Shown in pieces: positions 22,412-32,944 of a stretch of 64,000 nucleotides of DNA (position 1 is the first letter of the stretch; the number at the start of each line of letters is the position of its first letter). The DNA lies in the NCBI GenBank assembly GCA_951804985.1, contig OX638132.1:24838617-24902616 (forward strand), read 5' to 3'. The notes under the pieces are model-generated. The model did not search any database. It saw only the letters and a program-made list of their open reading frames with translations, and was not told the DNA's origin. Position numbers and translations under genes: made by a program. This stretch comes from Dryomyza anilis (lineage: Eukaryota; Arthropoda; Insecta; Diptera; Dryomyzidae).

Positions 22412-22948
22412 CACCCAGAAAAAATACTATATAAATAGTTTTTTACTATTAAAAAAAATCAATGTGATAAATTATTATTTTAATCGGAAAATACCATTAA
22501 ATACTAGAAAATAATGTAGCCGCGGTAGCTCAGTGGTTAGTGCGTTGGACTGCGAGCCGAAAGGTCCCCGGTTCAAGCCTGGACTGGGGCTAACAACATC
22601 TTTTCAAAGAAACATTTTTCTATACCGCGCTACCTCTCGGCAGTAAATGGCAAACCTACGAGAGTAAAAACATTGCCTATGAAAAGCTCTCACCCGCCGT
22701 TTAGATTCGGCAATAAACTGTAGGTCCCACCACTTTGAGAACAAAAATAACACGCACAGCTCAACATGGTGAGAGAGCTCGGCCGAAGTTCTATACAGGA
22801 CTGTAGTGCCAAACTATTATTATTACTAGAAAATACCGTGGAATTGCCATTGAGTTTATATGAAACGATTTATTTTTTGTATACTATTAAATCAATAATT
22901 GTCCTATTGACCAATTTTAATAGGACTTGAGGGTTTTTTTTCTGGGTG
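22412..22948 (+). mobile_element. MITE family D split by a SINE
   Basis: TIRs are 'CACCCAGAAAAAATAC' and 'TTTTTTTTCTGGGTG', flanked by TA at 22410-22411 and 22949-22950. Without the SINE and one target duplication its length fits the 219-221 bp of the intact copies. The interruption lies after 'TTAAATACTAGAAAATA'. Confidence 0.9.
22514..22824 (+). mobile_element. tRNA-derived SINE, full length (311 bp)
   Basis: Best-preserved copy. The tRNA-like head 22517-22590 has A box 'TAGCTCAGTGGTTAG' and B box 'GGTTCAAGCCT'. The body has 'CTACCTCTCGGCAGTAAATG', 'AAAGCTCTCACCCGCCG' and 'TTCGGCAATAAACTGTAGGT', ending 'TATACAGGACTGTAGTGCC' and an (ATT)n tail. The 11-base duplication 'ACTAGAAAATA' flanks it (22503-22513 and 22825-22835), showing LINE-type insertion. 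It lies in a MITE, so it is younger than that MITE. Confidence 0.95.
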
Positions 22949-22950
22949 TA

Positions 22951-24303
22951 GTGAACTAGCCATAATACAAACCATTTTTTGTACAGTGCATTAACAGAGC
23001 GTTGACAGTTGCTATGTTAGTTAATAAAATCTTCCGATTGATATATATATATATAAATGATCCCGACTCTTTACAGGATTCGTATGCTGAAACGCAATAT
23101 AGTAGGTTATGATAGGATAGATAATAGGGCTTTCCAACTATGTGACCTACATAGTTGGATCGAATCTTGATTATATATAGAAAAAAGACGTGATAATGAA
23201 GTGGCTACTACTCCGTTCATGGTCCCCATGCTAGAGCGAACTATAGTACACTCAGAAGTAAATGTACCATTAAGTACTTTATGGTACGACCATTTATCTT
23301 ATGGTTCATGTATTAATAGTTTTTTCTTTTTAAATCAAAAGTTACCTAATTAATTCAATAGTATTTGAAAAATTCAGTACCATAAATTTAAATATTTCAA
23401 TATTATTATTTTAAATAGAATAAATACTGTTGTTTTAATGGTTTCCTCCTATAATAATAAACGTGGTGTAAAAGAAAACATAAAAACGAATGCTAACATG
23501 TTCGTTTTGTACGTCATTCTGCGTGATTACTCAAAATGGTCGCATGTATTTTTTTGTTATAATCCACATTATTAAACGCGACATTGGTAAGGACTCAATG
23601 TATTTAATGTAAATAAATTATGTTTATATATTTATTTATATTTATATATTAATTTAGTACAGAAAATAAATAATACATCGAACTTCTATTATGGCAACGG
23701 ACTCAAAAATAACTGCAGACTCAAGTACTACAATCAATTTTAGGAAACCAAAGCAAACATTAAAGGTTTTATAACCTTTTGCAGCATGAAGTGTCTTTTT
23801 ATGTGTGTGTTGTAAAAGTGAATATCAATTACGACATTTAAATAAAATAATATATACAATAAATTAACTAAAATACATTTTTGTTTTAATAAATTATTAG
23901 GAAAATGTAATTCGACTATACCATAAAATTAATAATACGTATCATTCAATTTGTATAGGTCTTTCTTATTGACATTACAATATCACATTATAAAATTTTG
24001 TTTATCTGCAGCAGTCAAAGCTACAGCGACGTTGGCGGCAGCATCAATTGTCAAAAATTTTGTTTATCACATGGAGCATTTCTTAGAATTTTGCTTTAAA
24101 TTCAAAACTTCTCACATTTCGCAAATGAAATTTTTGTTTTCGCGATCGTACCGGTTTTGATTTTGTTATTGTTGTAATGTGTAGGTTATTTTTTATATTT
24201 TTTTTAATCGTTCTTTAATTTGCCTGCTCGGTTTAGCGAATATGATTTACTGCAAAGGGCCTGCAACATCAGCAACAAACAACATAGCAAATTACATTGT
24301 GTA
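22951..24303. other. AT-rich spacer
   Basis: Contains a (TA)n run near 23040 and a small palindrome 'GTACCATTAAG' / 'CTTTATGGTAC' at 23265-23290. Nothing else recognised. Confidence 0.4.
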
Positions 24304-25101
24304 CACGCAAAGAAAAATCGTTTACAGAACGTTTGCGACAAAAGAATTTCTTTTGCAACGTGCTCCAACTTTGCTCGCAAAAGTTTACATGTTTACTTAA
24401 AAAAAAAATATTTATTTTGAATGAAAATTCGTTTGCCCTCAATGTATGTCAAAATACTTTTGCGACAAATGCATATATAACATTTATATTAAACTTATAA
24501 ATCTGTTTGTGTGAAATAAAAACTTTTAAATAAATTAAATTTAGTTACTTTTCACGTTGCATACTTGTGGGAGCAATTTTCAGGCATTTTCAAACTGTAA
24601 GATTCTGTGAACAAAATTCTCAAACTGTTATTACAAACATTTAAAACTTTTACTCCCATATGAATGCTCGTATTATAATTCTAAGGCACTTTTTCAGACA
24701 TATCTTTGTATAAATACCTTTTAATAAATGATAGTAAATAAAAAATTTTAAAATATTGTCTTAAAGTGCTCAAGGTCCAGTCGGTACAAATTTGGTGTTT
24801 TTGTAACAACAAATAACACAACAAACAATTGGAAAATGCATTGAGTTTGATTAGCAAATCTCGTACAGCTGTTTCTCGTACAGCAAGCAAGTCCCTTCCT
24901 CAACGATCTTTCACTGCAGATTCTTCATTACAAGTCGCTTAAGTTTTCCTATTCCAATGAACATAATAAGAATTATGTGCATTGAAGAAAAGACCAATAG
25001 CAACGAACGCAAAACCTGCAACAACTCAAGATTTTGCCAAAGTTGTTCTTACGTGGAACAATATAAAATAATAATAAATAAATAAAATTTTTCTTTGCGT
25101 G
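24304..25101. mobile_element. MITE with TA duplication (798 bp)
   Basis: Inverted ends 'CACGCAAAGAAAAATCG' and 'AAATTTTTCTTTGCGTG' are flanked by TA at 24302-24303 and 25102-25103. The interior has several 'CGCAAA' and 'CAACAA' phrases but no transposase. It is consistent with a Tc1/mariner-type non-autonomous element. Open frames inside are short. Confidence 0.7.
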
Positions 25102-25154
25102 TAACCTCTATTTTGGCGCTTCGCAACATAAATGTCTCGAGTGCGTTTCTTTTT

Positions 25155-25892
25155 TTTATACCCTACACTAAGAGTGAAAGGGTATATTCAGTTTGGTACG
25201 CCGTTTGTAACACCCAGAAGGAAGCATCTCCGGTATGGAAAAGTATATATATTCTTGATCAGCATGACCTCCTGAGTCGATTTAGCGATGTCCGTCTGTC
25301 CGTCTGTCTGTCTGTCCGTCTGTCTGTCCGTCTGTCTGTCTGTCTGTTGAAATCCCTAAGACTTTTAAAATTGAAGAGCTAGATAAATGAAACTTATAAC
25401 TTAGATTACTAATATACCTACGCTGTATGTGCGAAAAAATTGGCGAGATCGGTCCATGGTGACCTATGATCCGACCACTTATGTTCAAATACCACATATA
25501 AAATGTATATATAAAGATCAATTTTTATGTATACGTGCTTAGGTAAACTTTGTTGGTCAAATATATATTGACATCATGCTCAAATACATGATAATAATGT
25601 TTTCCGGCGAAAAGACTTGTGGTTCACAAAAAAAAAAATCGAAATTCGGTACACCTACCCATTTGTAAATATGGGTATCAAATGAATGGAAATTCTTCAG
25701 CGATTGAATGTTTGTAGTTATTTTCAGGATTCGTATACCCTGGTGACCTATATATCACTTTGAATGGTAACCACACATATGTGTAGGGTATTTATAGTCG
25801 GCTTAGACCGACTATAATTTTGATAATCCTAACTATCATAATTACACCTACTTTAAAATTTCCCATGTGATCTAACCTTCCCAACTGGTTTT
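25155..25892 (+). mobile_element. Family A mini-me/DINE-like repeat, complete
   Basis: 'TTTATACCCTACACTAAGAG' at the head, (GTCY)n at 25297-25347, 'GCGAGATCGGTCCATGGTGA', 'CGACCACTTATGTTCAAATA', 'TTCGGTACACCTACCCATTT', then 'GTAGGGTATTTATAGTCGGC' and 'CTTCCCAACTGGTTTT' at the tail. Copies at 43.05 and 50.37 kb are very similar, so this subfamily spread recently compared with the copy at 0.3 kb. Confidence 0.85.
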
Positions 25893-26354
25893 GTATTAAG
25901 TTTTGTATGAAAAATGTTAAACATAATTTGGTATAATTGCAATTAATTAATTGTGATATTTTTAACATCAAAACATTGCCATATCGAAAAACAGCAAATT
26001 TGAGATATTTTCGAACATGAATCTGACCCAAAATTTATATTCTTTATTTTATATATATTTTTTTTTATTTTATATTATCATATTTTTTTTTTATTTAATA
26101 CTACAAACTTTATTACTCTCATTTACTACTTTGTTGTTCGAAGTTTCAACCAAGTTCATGTCACTAAGATAGCCATGTATAATGCAAGGGAAATGCTAAA
26201 CATAAATACGGGAGAAGTATATCAAAGTCATGATATACACACGATGTACTGAAAAACAAACAGTACCTGTAATACTGTGTAGTGAATTTAAAACTGCGTG
26301 TGGCTGTAAAACTGTGTAGTGCATCTAAAACTGTTGATTGGTGTAAATGCTATG
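25893..26354. other. AT-rich spacer
   Basis: Nothing recognised; 'GTAAAACTGTGTAGTG' phrases recur near 26270-26320. Confidence 0.4.
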
Positions 26355-26356
26355 TA

Positions 26357-26877
26357 CACTGAGGGAAAAAAGTAATAAAAATAAATAAAAAAGTAATAAA
26401 TTTAAATACTTTTCGACACGTTTTTCACCCGTAGTCTTTTGTATTTAAATTAAATACTTTTTATTTAAACTTGATGTAAATACTTTTTATTCAAATTTAT
26501 TACGTACGTAATAAAATTTGAAGTAAATACTTTTTATTTAAATTTATTACGTATGTAATAAAAGTTGAAGTAAATACTTTTTATCATTTTGTATTAAGGT
26601 TATAACATTTGAATTTAATCACAACATCATAAATATGTAAATTGGTATTATAAAAATTATTTATTTCATATAAAGAAGATTAGGAACAGATAAAATTATA
26701 TTTTATTTTACTTTTTTTCGAAATTTTTAATAAAATTAAATACTTTTTTATTTATTTTGAAATTAAATACGCGCGTAATATTTTTTGTATGGAGTATTAC
26801 GATTTTTATTACAAAAGTATTTAAATCAAATTTAAATAAATTTTATTTAATTTTATTACGTCACTTTTTTCTTAGTG
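26357..26877. mobile_element. MITE with TA duplication (521 bp)
   Basis: Ends 'CACTGAGGGAAAAAAGTAAT' and 'ATTACGTCACTTTTTTCTTA' closing with GTG are inverted repeats, flanked by TA (26355-26356, 26878-26879). Inside, a unit of about 55 bp with 'GTAAATACTTTTTATTTAAA' and 'TTACGTACGTAATAAAA' occurs twice in tandem (about 26470-26585). No coding region. Confidence 0.8.
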
Positions 26878-27904
26878 TATGTATATATTTTAGTATATAC
26901 ACCAACCCACTAAAGATTTGATTTATACTATTAAATAATTCGTTAATTATATTAATATAATTAATTATTTTGTTGCATTTAATCTCTCAATTAATCTAAT
27001 GCTTGGTGTCTCACGGCTAAGGTTTAAAACGCATTTGAGAGATGACGGCTTTAGCTAGATTTTGACATATATTTTATAAAAATTGAGACTGGCCTATTGT
27101 CCGTATCTAATATAATTCCACTTAAATGAGAATTGTTTTAATAATAACATATGAAGTAGTTGGTAGAGACCCAAAGTAGTTGGTTTTTATTTTTAAAATA
27201 AAAAAATATGTTTATTAAATTTACTATTCAAAAACAATATACGTTCAATAAAATATACAAATATCACAATTTATTTATGAAAAACAAAAATTGAAATTTT
27301 AACAAAATTTGATCGATTTGCTAAATGTCATTTGTGACATTTCTGAATGCACCGTGGAGCATTAATTTATTTCGATGATGTTCGTATGCGTTGTTGTTTG
27401 TTGTTGTCGTGAGTGTGTTTATCTGTCTGTCTGGCTTGTTTGTCTGTCGGTGTCTGAGTTGTTGTTGCTTTTTTTTATTGGTCAATGCACGACGGTCAAT
27501 GACTTGCTTTTTTTATAATAATGTTGTTTTTGTTGTCTCCACATTTTGGTAGTTTTTCTTTCTCATTTTCAAAAATGACTCATATCTGACGTCCTCGCAT
27601 TATTTCGCACATAAGTTCCTGATAATTGCATTAGTCAAAATTTGTTTTTACCAACGCTCATATGTATGTGTTATGCATCATGAAATATTTTTGCCATATT
27701 ATATTTTTATTTTGTTTCCTGTTTTCTTTTTATAAGTCACGTGAATCAGAAATTAATTCTTTACAAATAACATTCAATATTAACAAAAAAAATGTTAATA
27801 ATCATTTTTTAACTCAAAAACTACATATTTAAAATGATAGTTGCGTTGTTAAAAGTCCTACATATTCCAAAAATGAGATATTAACACTTTTCCATTCCTA
27901 CGCA
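26878..27904. other. AT-rich spacer with GTT-rich patch
   Basis: GTT/GTCT-rich at 27375-27540; otherwise nothing recognised. Confidence 0.4.
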
Positions 27905-28395
27905 AAAAACAGAATATCTTTGCAAAACAGTGCGATAAACTCATTAAGAAGGAGTATTAGTCGATACCACAAATGTTAACAGAAAAAATAATCAACGTAA
28001 ATATAGCAACCAATATTAATTGCATTCAGTAATCAATCTAATGAAATGCACTAATTTAATGAAAAAATTTGCTAGTCTTCGTTTATAAGCAATTGCGTTC
28101 GCTAATATGAATATTTGTACGTCAATGCAGCAAATATAATTGCTGAAACTGCGCCAACTAATTAATTTGTTGCATTGACGTACAAATATTCATATAGGCA
28201 AACGGAATTGCTGATTTAACGAAGAATAGCAAATGTTTTCATTAAAATAGAGAATTTTATTGCAGGACTGTTTAATGAATGCAATTAATATTGGTTGCGA
28301 TATTTACGTCGGTTGTTTTTTCTGTTAACATTTGTGGTATCGACTAACACTTCATTTTTATAAGTATATCGCACTTATTTGCAAAGATATCCTGT
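27905..28395. repeat. Large palindrome, arms about 240 bp
   Basis: The left arm includes 'TTTGCAAAACAGTGCGATA', 'GTCGATACCACAAATGTTAA' and 'TCAACGTAAATATAGCAACC'; the right arm carries the reverse complements 'GGTTGCGATATTTACGTCGG', 'TTAACATTTGTGGTATCGAC' and 'TATCGCACTTATTTGCAAA'. The centre is near 28150 between 'AATATTTGTACGTCAATGCA' and its complement. Arms are imperfect, which accounts for stable cloning. The core resembles family G ends. Confidence 0.85.
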
Positions 28396-29215
28396 TTAAA
28401 TTGATCGAATCTAAATCGATCTGTTCGAAAGGTAAAAATAAAAATTTTTTGCTGACTACTAAATTTTAAGTAACTAAATTTAATACTAATTACTAAATAT
28501 GTAATGAAACTGTATATTATTCTGTCTAATAATATAAAATATTAATTTATATTATATTATTTATTACAGATATGCACGCGGTTTACTACACAACTACTTA
28601 AATAGGTAAGTTTAAACTAAAATTCAATGAAAACCACATATTTGACCACCGATTTACTCTAATAAGTTTGCTCTGAATGAAATACCTTAAATTTGTCTAT
28701 ATTCATTACAAGCTTCATTCATTGCCAGATGTTTCAGAACCGACTCCAAACTAATTTGCTTAGCACAATATGTTAATTCCAGCATAAATTCCAGCACAAT
28801 TTACAACCCATTCATAAATGCCTTCTCTCATTTCGTGTTCATTTCATTCAGATAATTCCATTGCATTTCAAAAATGAACAATAAAAAAACAACTTTCATC
28901 TCGATGCATGTTCTGGTATTTAATGCCGTTATTGTTGAAAGCCACTTATTATGTTGTTTGTTGTTTTTGTTGATTATCAAGTGTCAACAACATCATGATA
29001 TGTATTTTTTTCCAAGCTCATCAAAGAGTCGAACAAAATTTGGAGCACTAAATAACAAAATAATAAAAAATATATTTTCGTAAATATTAGCTTAAAATCT
29101 AAAAATAAGATAAGCCCTAGGGTTGCCATGCTTATTTTTTAATAAAACTATAGATACTTTCAAAAAGGAATTTAACTATTTAAACATGGCTCCATCAGTG
29201 ATATAAAAATTATAA
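28396..29215. other. AT-rich spacer
   Basis: No shared repeat. A plus-strand open frame at 28874-29083 is low complexity and not called. Confidence 0.4.
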
Positions 29216-29217
29216 TA

Positions 29218-29438
29218 CACCCAGGAAAAAAATCCCTCAAATTCCATTAAAATTGGTCAATAGTACAATTATTGATTCAATAGAATACAAAAAATATTTT
29301 TTTTTCATATAAACTCAATGGCAATGTCATGGTATTTTCTAGTATTAAATGGTATTTTCCGATTAAAATAATAATGTGTCCTATTTACTATTGATAATAG
29401 TAAAAAACTATTATTTATATAGTATTTTTTTCTGGGTG
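29218..29438 (-). mobile_element. MITE family D, intact, reversed (221 bp)
   Basis: 'CACCCAGGAAAAAAATCC' to 'TTTTTTTCTGGGTG', with TA at 29216-29217 and 29439-29440. The body is the reverse complement of the copy at 17.76 kb, including 'GGTATTTTCCGATTAAAATA'. Confidence 0.9.
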
Positions 29439-29513
29439 TAATAATAAGCCCTACTCTGAAGAAACTAGGGCGAGTCTGTCTCATTATTTTAACTGTGCAT
29501 GTTATGTTTGTAC

Positions 29514-30315
29514 TAGAGATGGGCGCGTGCCGTGCTTTTATCGTGTCACGCCCGAAAATCTGAGTTCGTGCGTGCAAATCACCGTGCGTGCTAGTTGCTG
29601 TCGTGCCCGTGCGTGTCCGTGCCTCCAAAATCAGGCACGCGCCCATTAAATATTTGTTTTTTGTAGTTTCTACCCCAATTTAAAAAAAACCCTTACTTCC
29701 AGCTTCAGTAAATAAAATGTTCGTGGTGGTTTAACCTTTTCTTAAAAATATTATGATGGATTTAAGAGAATAAAACAGTATCAAACTTAGTTTTTAAATT
29801 ATTTATTACAGGGACTAAAACCTATTGGAATATCGGTTCCGGTTCGGGTTCCAAGATTTTTAAAATTGTGGTTCCGATTCCGGTTTCAACCAACAAATTA
29901 AATGGGTTTCGATTCCGGTTCCATACATTTTTAATAACGGTTCCGATTCCGGTTCTTTACGTTCCCTGTCAGGGACTATAATATCTGTTCCGGTTCTGGT
30001 TGCGATATTTTTTAAAATAGCGGTACCGATTCCAACCAGAAAAAAAATAGATGTTTGATAACATTCTGCATCCAAAAATCTAAACGGTTCCGGTATTATA
30101 TTTTACGTTTCGTTCTCTTTTTCTTGTTTTTCCGTGCTTTTGTCGTGTTTTGTCGTGTTTTTCCGTGTTTCTTCGTGCCTTTTAAAAACCCGTGTTTTAT
30201 CGTGCTTCTCGTGCGTGCCTATAAATTTAGTCGTCGGGCTCGTGCTCGTGCGTGTCACCTATCTGCTTGCCCGTGCATGTCCGTGTCATCAAAAACAGGC
30301 ACGCGCCCATCTCTA
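29514..30315. mobile_element. Non-autonomous hAT element (802 bp) with 8-bp duplication
   Basis: Inverted ends 'TAGAGATGGGCGCGTGCC' and 'GGCACGCGCCCATCTCTA' are exact complements, flanked by the 8-base duplication GTTTGTAC (29506-29513, 30316-30323). TIRs of the TAGAGATGGGC type and an 8-bp duplication are diagnostic for hAT. Subterminal 'CGTGCGTG/CCGTGC' motifs are clustered at both ends. No transposase is present, so it would need a source elsewhere. The interior holds a 'GGTTCCGATTCCGG' repeat (29809-30110). Confidence 0.93.
29809..30110. repeat. GGTTCCG-rich repeat inside the hAT element
   Basis: Starts 'CAGGGACTAAAACC'; at 29961-29978 'TTCCCTG' meets another 'CAGGGACTATAA'. The interior is full of 'GGTTCCGATTCCGGTTC'. 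A reverse-oriented relative is at 31255-31420 ('GGAATCGGAACCCATTTAAT', 'TTATAGTTCCTGG'). CAGGGA ends with such arrays suggest another hAT-type non-autonomous repeat, but I cannot show a duplication. Confidence 0.5.
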
Positions 30316-30439
30316 GTTTGTACTCAAATGGTAAAGCCTACAGTTTAATGCCGAATCCGAATGGAGGAGTGAGAGGTTTTTTAAAGGCAGAATAGAACAT
30401 TCATAGGTTTGTCATTTTTGAAGTTGTTAATTTAGTTGG

Positions 30440-30900
30440 GGAGCCTGGGTAAATTGAAGACATAGGGTAATGTGGGAAATTGCAATTTTTGAGCATGTTT
30501 ATACACTTAGAAAAATAACAACAATTGTCAAGTGCTTCTTAATATGGCATCAACTATTATTGCATTTTGAGTACAAGTGAAAAAATGTTGTTTTTGCTAT
30601 CAAAAAGTGTAAATTTTTGTCGTTTTTAATTAGGAATTTGTGTTTAAAATGATTGGATGTTGTATATCTTTTGAAATACAAAATGGGTTTTTAAAATAAT
30701 TTAACATTGTTTAAATGGTGGTAAGTTATGATCAAATTGCGATATTGGGGTAAAGTGCGAAACACATTCTGGGGTAATGTGGGAAATGTAATTTAAGCAA
30801 TGTTTGTGGTATTTTAGTATGCAAAATAGTAAGTCTACTTAAGAAATTATAAAACTCACAAACTTTCAGTGGATATGGATTGTAAGTTTTCAAAATTGTT
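30440..30900 (+). repeat. GGGTAATGTGGGAAAT repeat (family R), copy 1
   Basis: 'GGGTAATGTGGGAAATTG', 'TTATTGCATTTTGAGTACAA' and 'GTTGTATATCTTTTGAAAT' are shared in order with 53200-53444. A second 'GGGGTAATGTGGGAAATG' lies near 30774. Unclassified. Confidence 0.6.
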
Positions 30901-31254
30901 CATTTATGCTAACAATTTTTTTGGTTATAATTTGGGATAGTTTTTATAAATTTTATAGAGGGAAAAAAATTATTGAGCATATTGATCACTTTAAAGTTCA
31001 ACTAGGATATACGTTATTGGATATTTTTTTGCCAAATTGGAGCCTTTGGAGACTTTTTGACTATCCAACTACAACAAAAGTTCAATGACGTAGTTGAATT
31101 CTGGGAACATTTAAATCATTCTATTGAATCGAGGTTCAAATAAAAAGGTCGAAACATAAAATTTTGAAAGATTTAATTGAAAGAGTTAATTGAAAATATC
31201 AGAATAAAATTCCTTATATAGGATTTTGTAAAAATTTGATAAAAGCAGGCATCA
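30901..31254. other. AT-rich spacer
   Basis: Likely continuation of family R; no gene seen. Confidence 0.35.
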
Positions 31255-31420
31255 CAAAGAACAGAAATCGGATATTTGGAACCGAAACCGTTGTTAAAAA
31301 AATATGTAGAACAGGAATCGGAACCCATTTAATTTGTTTGGTTGGAACCGGAATCGCTATTTTAAAAATCTTCTAACCATATCCGGAATCCAAAGGGTTA
31401 TAGTTCCTGGATAGAAGAAT
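31255..31420 (-). repeat. GGTTCCG-type repeat fragment
   Basis: 'GGAACCGAAACCG', 'GGAATCGGAACCC' and 'GGTTGGAACCGGAATCG', ending 'TTATAGTTCCTGG'. It is the reverse orientation of the repeat at 29.81-30.11 kb. Confidence 0.55.
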
Positions 31421-31583
31421 ATTTTTTGATATAGTTCCGATTATGTTTTTCTTGTATATGTTACAAATTTATATCTTACGATTTTATATTATATACCTAA
31501 AATATAAATTTAAAGAAAATGTCCAATGATAGTTAGACAATTCCCAAAGTAAGAAATTTTAAAACTAATTTTTATTTTTTATA

Positions 31584-32259
31584 CTAGCTGGACCCGTACA
31601 CGACTCGTGCAAAGATTTTGTGAATGCAAGGATATGGAGCAATTTTATTAATATAAATAACATTTTTATTATTTATATCAGGGACCCGTGCTTCGCTGTT
31701 GACTTTTTTTTATTGGTTTTATAAATGTAGTAACCAAAACCAAACTAATTCTCCGCTAAAACAACTTTTCTCAGACTGTGCTTCCCCGTAGAATTCTTCC
31801 CGGTACAGTTTTTCCCAGTAGAAGTTTTAGTGTGGTGAATTTGAGTATGGTGAATTTTAGTGTGGTGAATTTGAGTATGGTGAATTTTAGTGTGGTGAGT
31901 TTCAATGTAATGAATTTTAGTGTGGTGAGTTTTAGTGTGGTGAATTTGAGTGTGGTGAATTTTAGTGTGGTGAGTTTTTGTGTGGTGAATTTAAGTGTGG
32001 TGAGTTTTTTTTGTATTTGAGTTTTTTGTTTCAACTTCTTAGTTTGTGTATGTGCCGAGTTATGTCGTTTTGAAAGTTTAGGTTGTATGGGAGATTCCAC
32101 GCCCTTTTGTCCAGTCCCGCTCATATATAGCCTATGACACCCTCCGGACTCCATAGTATCCTGGTGCAAAATTTCAGTTTAATCGGTTCAGTGGTTTAGA
32201 CGTGATGCTGGAACAAACAGACAGACCGACAGACGGACCAAGAGTTTAATATATATAGA
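31584..32259 (-). mobile_element. Non-autonomous Helitron, both ends present (676 bp)
   Basis: On the minus strand it starts 'TCTATATATATTAAACTCTT', goes through 'GGTCCGTCTGTCGGTCTGTC' and 'CTAAACCACTGAACCGATTA', and ends in a short hairpin 'CACGAGTCGTG' followed by 'TACGGGTCCAGCTAG'. 5' TC, a subterminal 3' hairpin, 3' CTAG and insertion between A and T (32260 and 31583) are Helitron rules. The middle is a 'GTGTGGTGAATTT' motif array (31830-32010) that makes a repetitive open frame without meaning. Rep/helicase is absent. Confidence 0.85.
31820..32010 (+). repeat. GTGTGGTGAATTT motif array
   Basis: About a dozen imperfect units of 'TTTTAGTGTGGTGAATTTGA' and variants inside the Helitron. Similar arrays occur at 3160-3240 and 57665-57800. 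Confidence 0.85.
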
Positions 32260-32940
32260 TAGAGAATAATAATAATTACAAAATTTCAGATCAGAACACC
32301 TACAAGCCCCGCCCCCCTGGCTACGAGCCTGGTCTTGGTCACAAACCAATGAAAATCAAAATTTGAACTTCACCTGAGATAATATTTAAATTGCAGAAAA
32401 TGCCGATAAGAATGCAACAGTAAATATTCTTCAACTTTATCAGAAGAAGATGATTTTTATACAAATTATTTGAATGAAATTCCGAAGAATTTAAATTTAA
32501 AAATTCAGAGCAATGGCCTGTGTACTTGAAATTAGCGAACAAAACGACCAGCAACTACACCTGTGTCCAGTGCCACTCTAAATATTCTGACTAACATTTT
32601 CTGACATCAATTATAATTCTTTCTTGCATTATACTTAATTCTTTTTTTATTGACTCACTGTACTTTTTTTATTTATCCTTAATATATTATACATTTTTAT
32701 ATAAAAAAAGACAAAACATGAAAAAGAATGACTAAAAATGCATTTCATAATCTGACCAGTTACTTGACAAATATTGTCTGGTCAGAGATACTGACGGAGA
32801 GAAATCCAAAGTGAAAAATCCCCATTCAATATATCATGGGAATAATAGAGTTCAACAAATGCATATTACATTGGAATGCTTATATATTTTTAGTGTATTT
32901 TGACCGATTATGAACAGGAACTTAACAGTTCTTTTAATTA
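32260..32940. other. AT-rich spacer
   Basis: No shared repeat identified. Confidence 0.4.
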
Positions 32941-32944
32941 TAAA

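Larger units (their letters stand above)
29455..30430 (-). mobile_element. Old reversed SINE split by an hAT element
   Basis: 29460-29513 ('GCGAGTCTGTCTCATTATTT', 'CTGTGCATGTTATGTTTGTA') and 30324-30430 ('CTACAGTTTAATGCCGAATC') join into the SINE body seen at 53.45 kb, where 'GCTGTGCGTATTATATTTGT' runs straight into 'ACTCAAAGTGGTGGG'. The tRNA-like head is lost past 30430. It is diverged, consistent with age. Confidence 0.8.

Noticed and set aside
25095..25382. 95-residue frame with LSVCLSVRLSV, and a similar one at 50354-50626
   Set aside because: Translation of the (GTCY)n microsatellite in family A repeats.
31771..32169. 132-residue minus-strand frame with repeated TTLKFTTLKF
   Set aside because: It is the translation of the Helitron's GTGTGGTGAATTT array and changes with the array; no gene.
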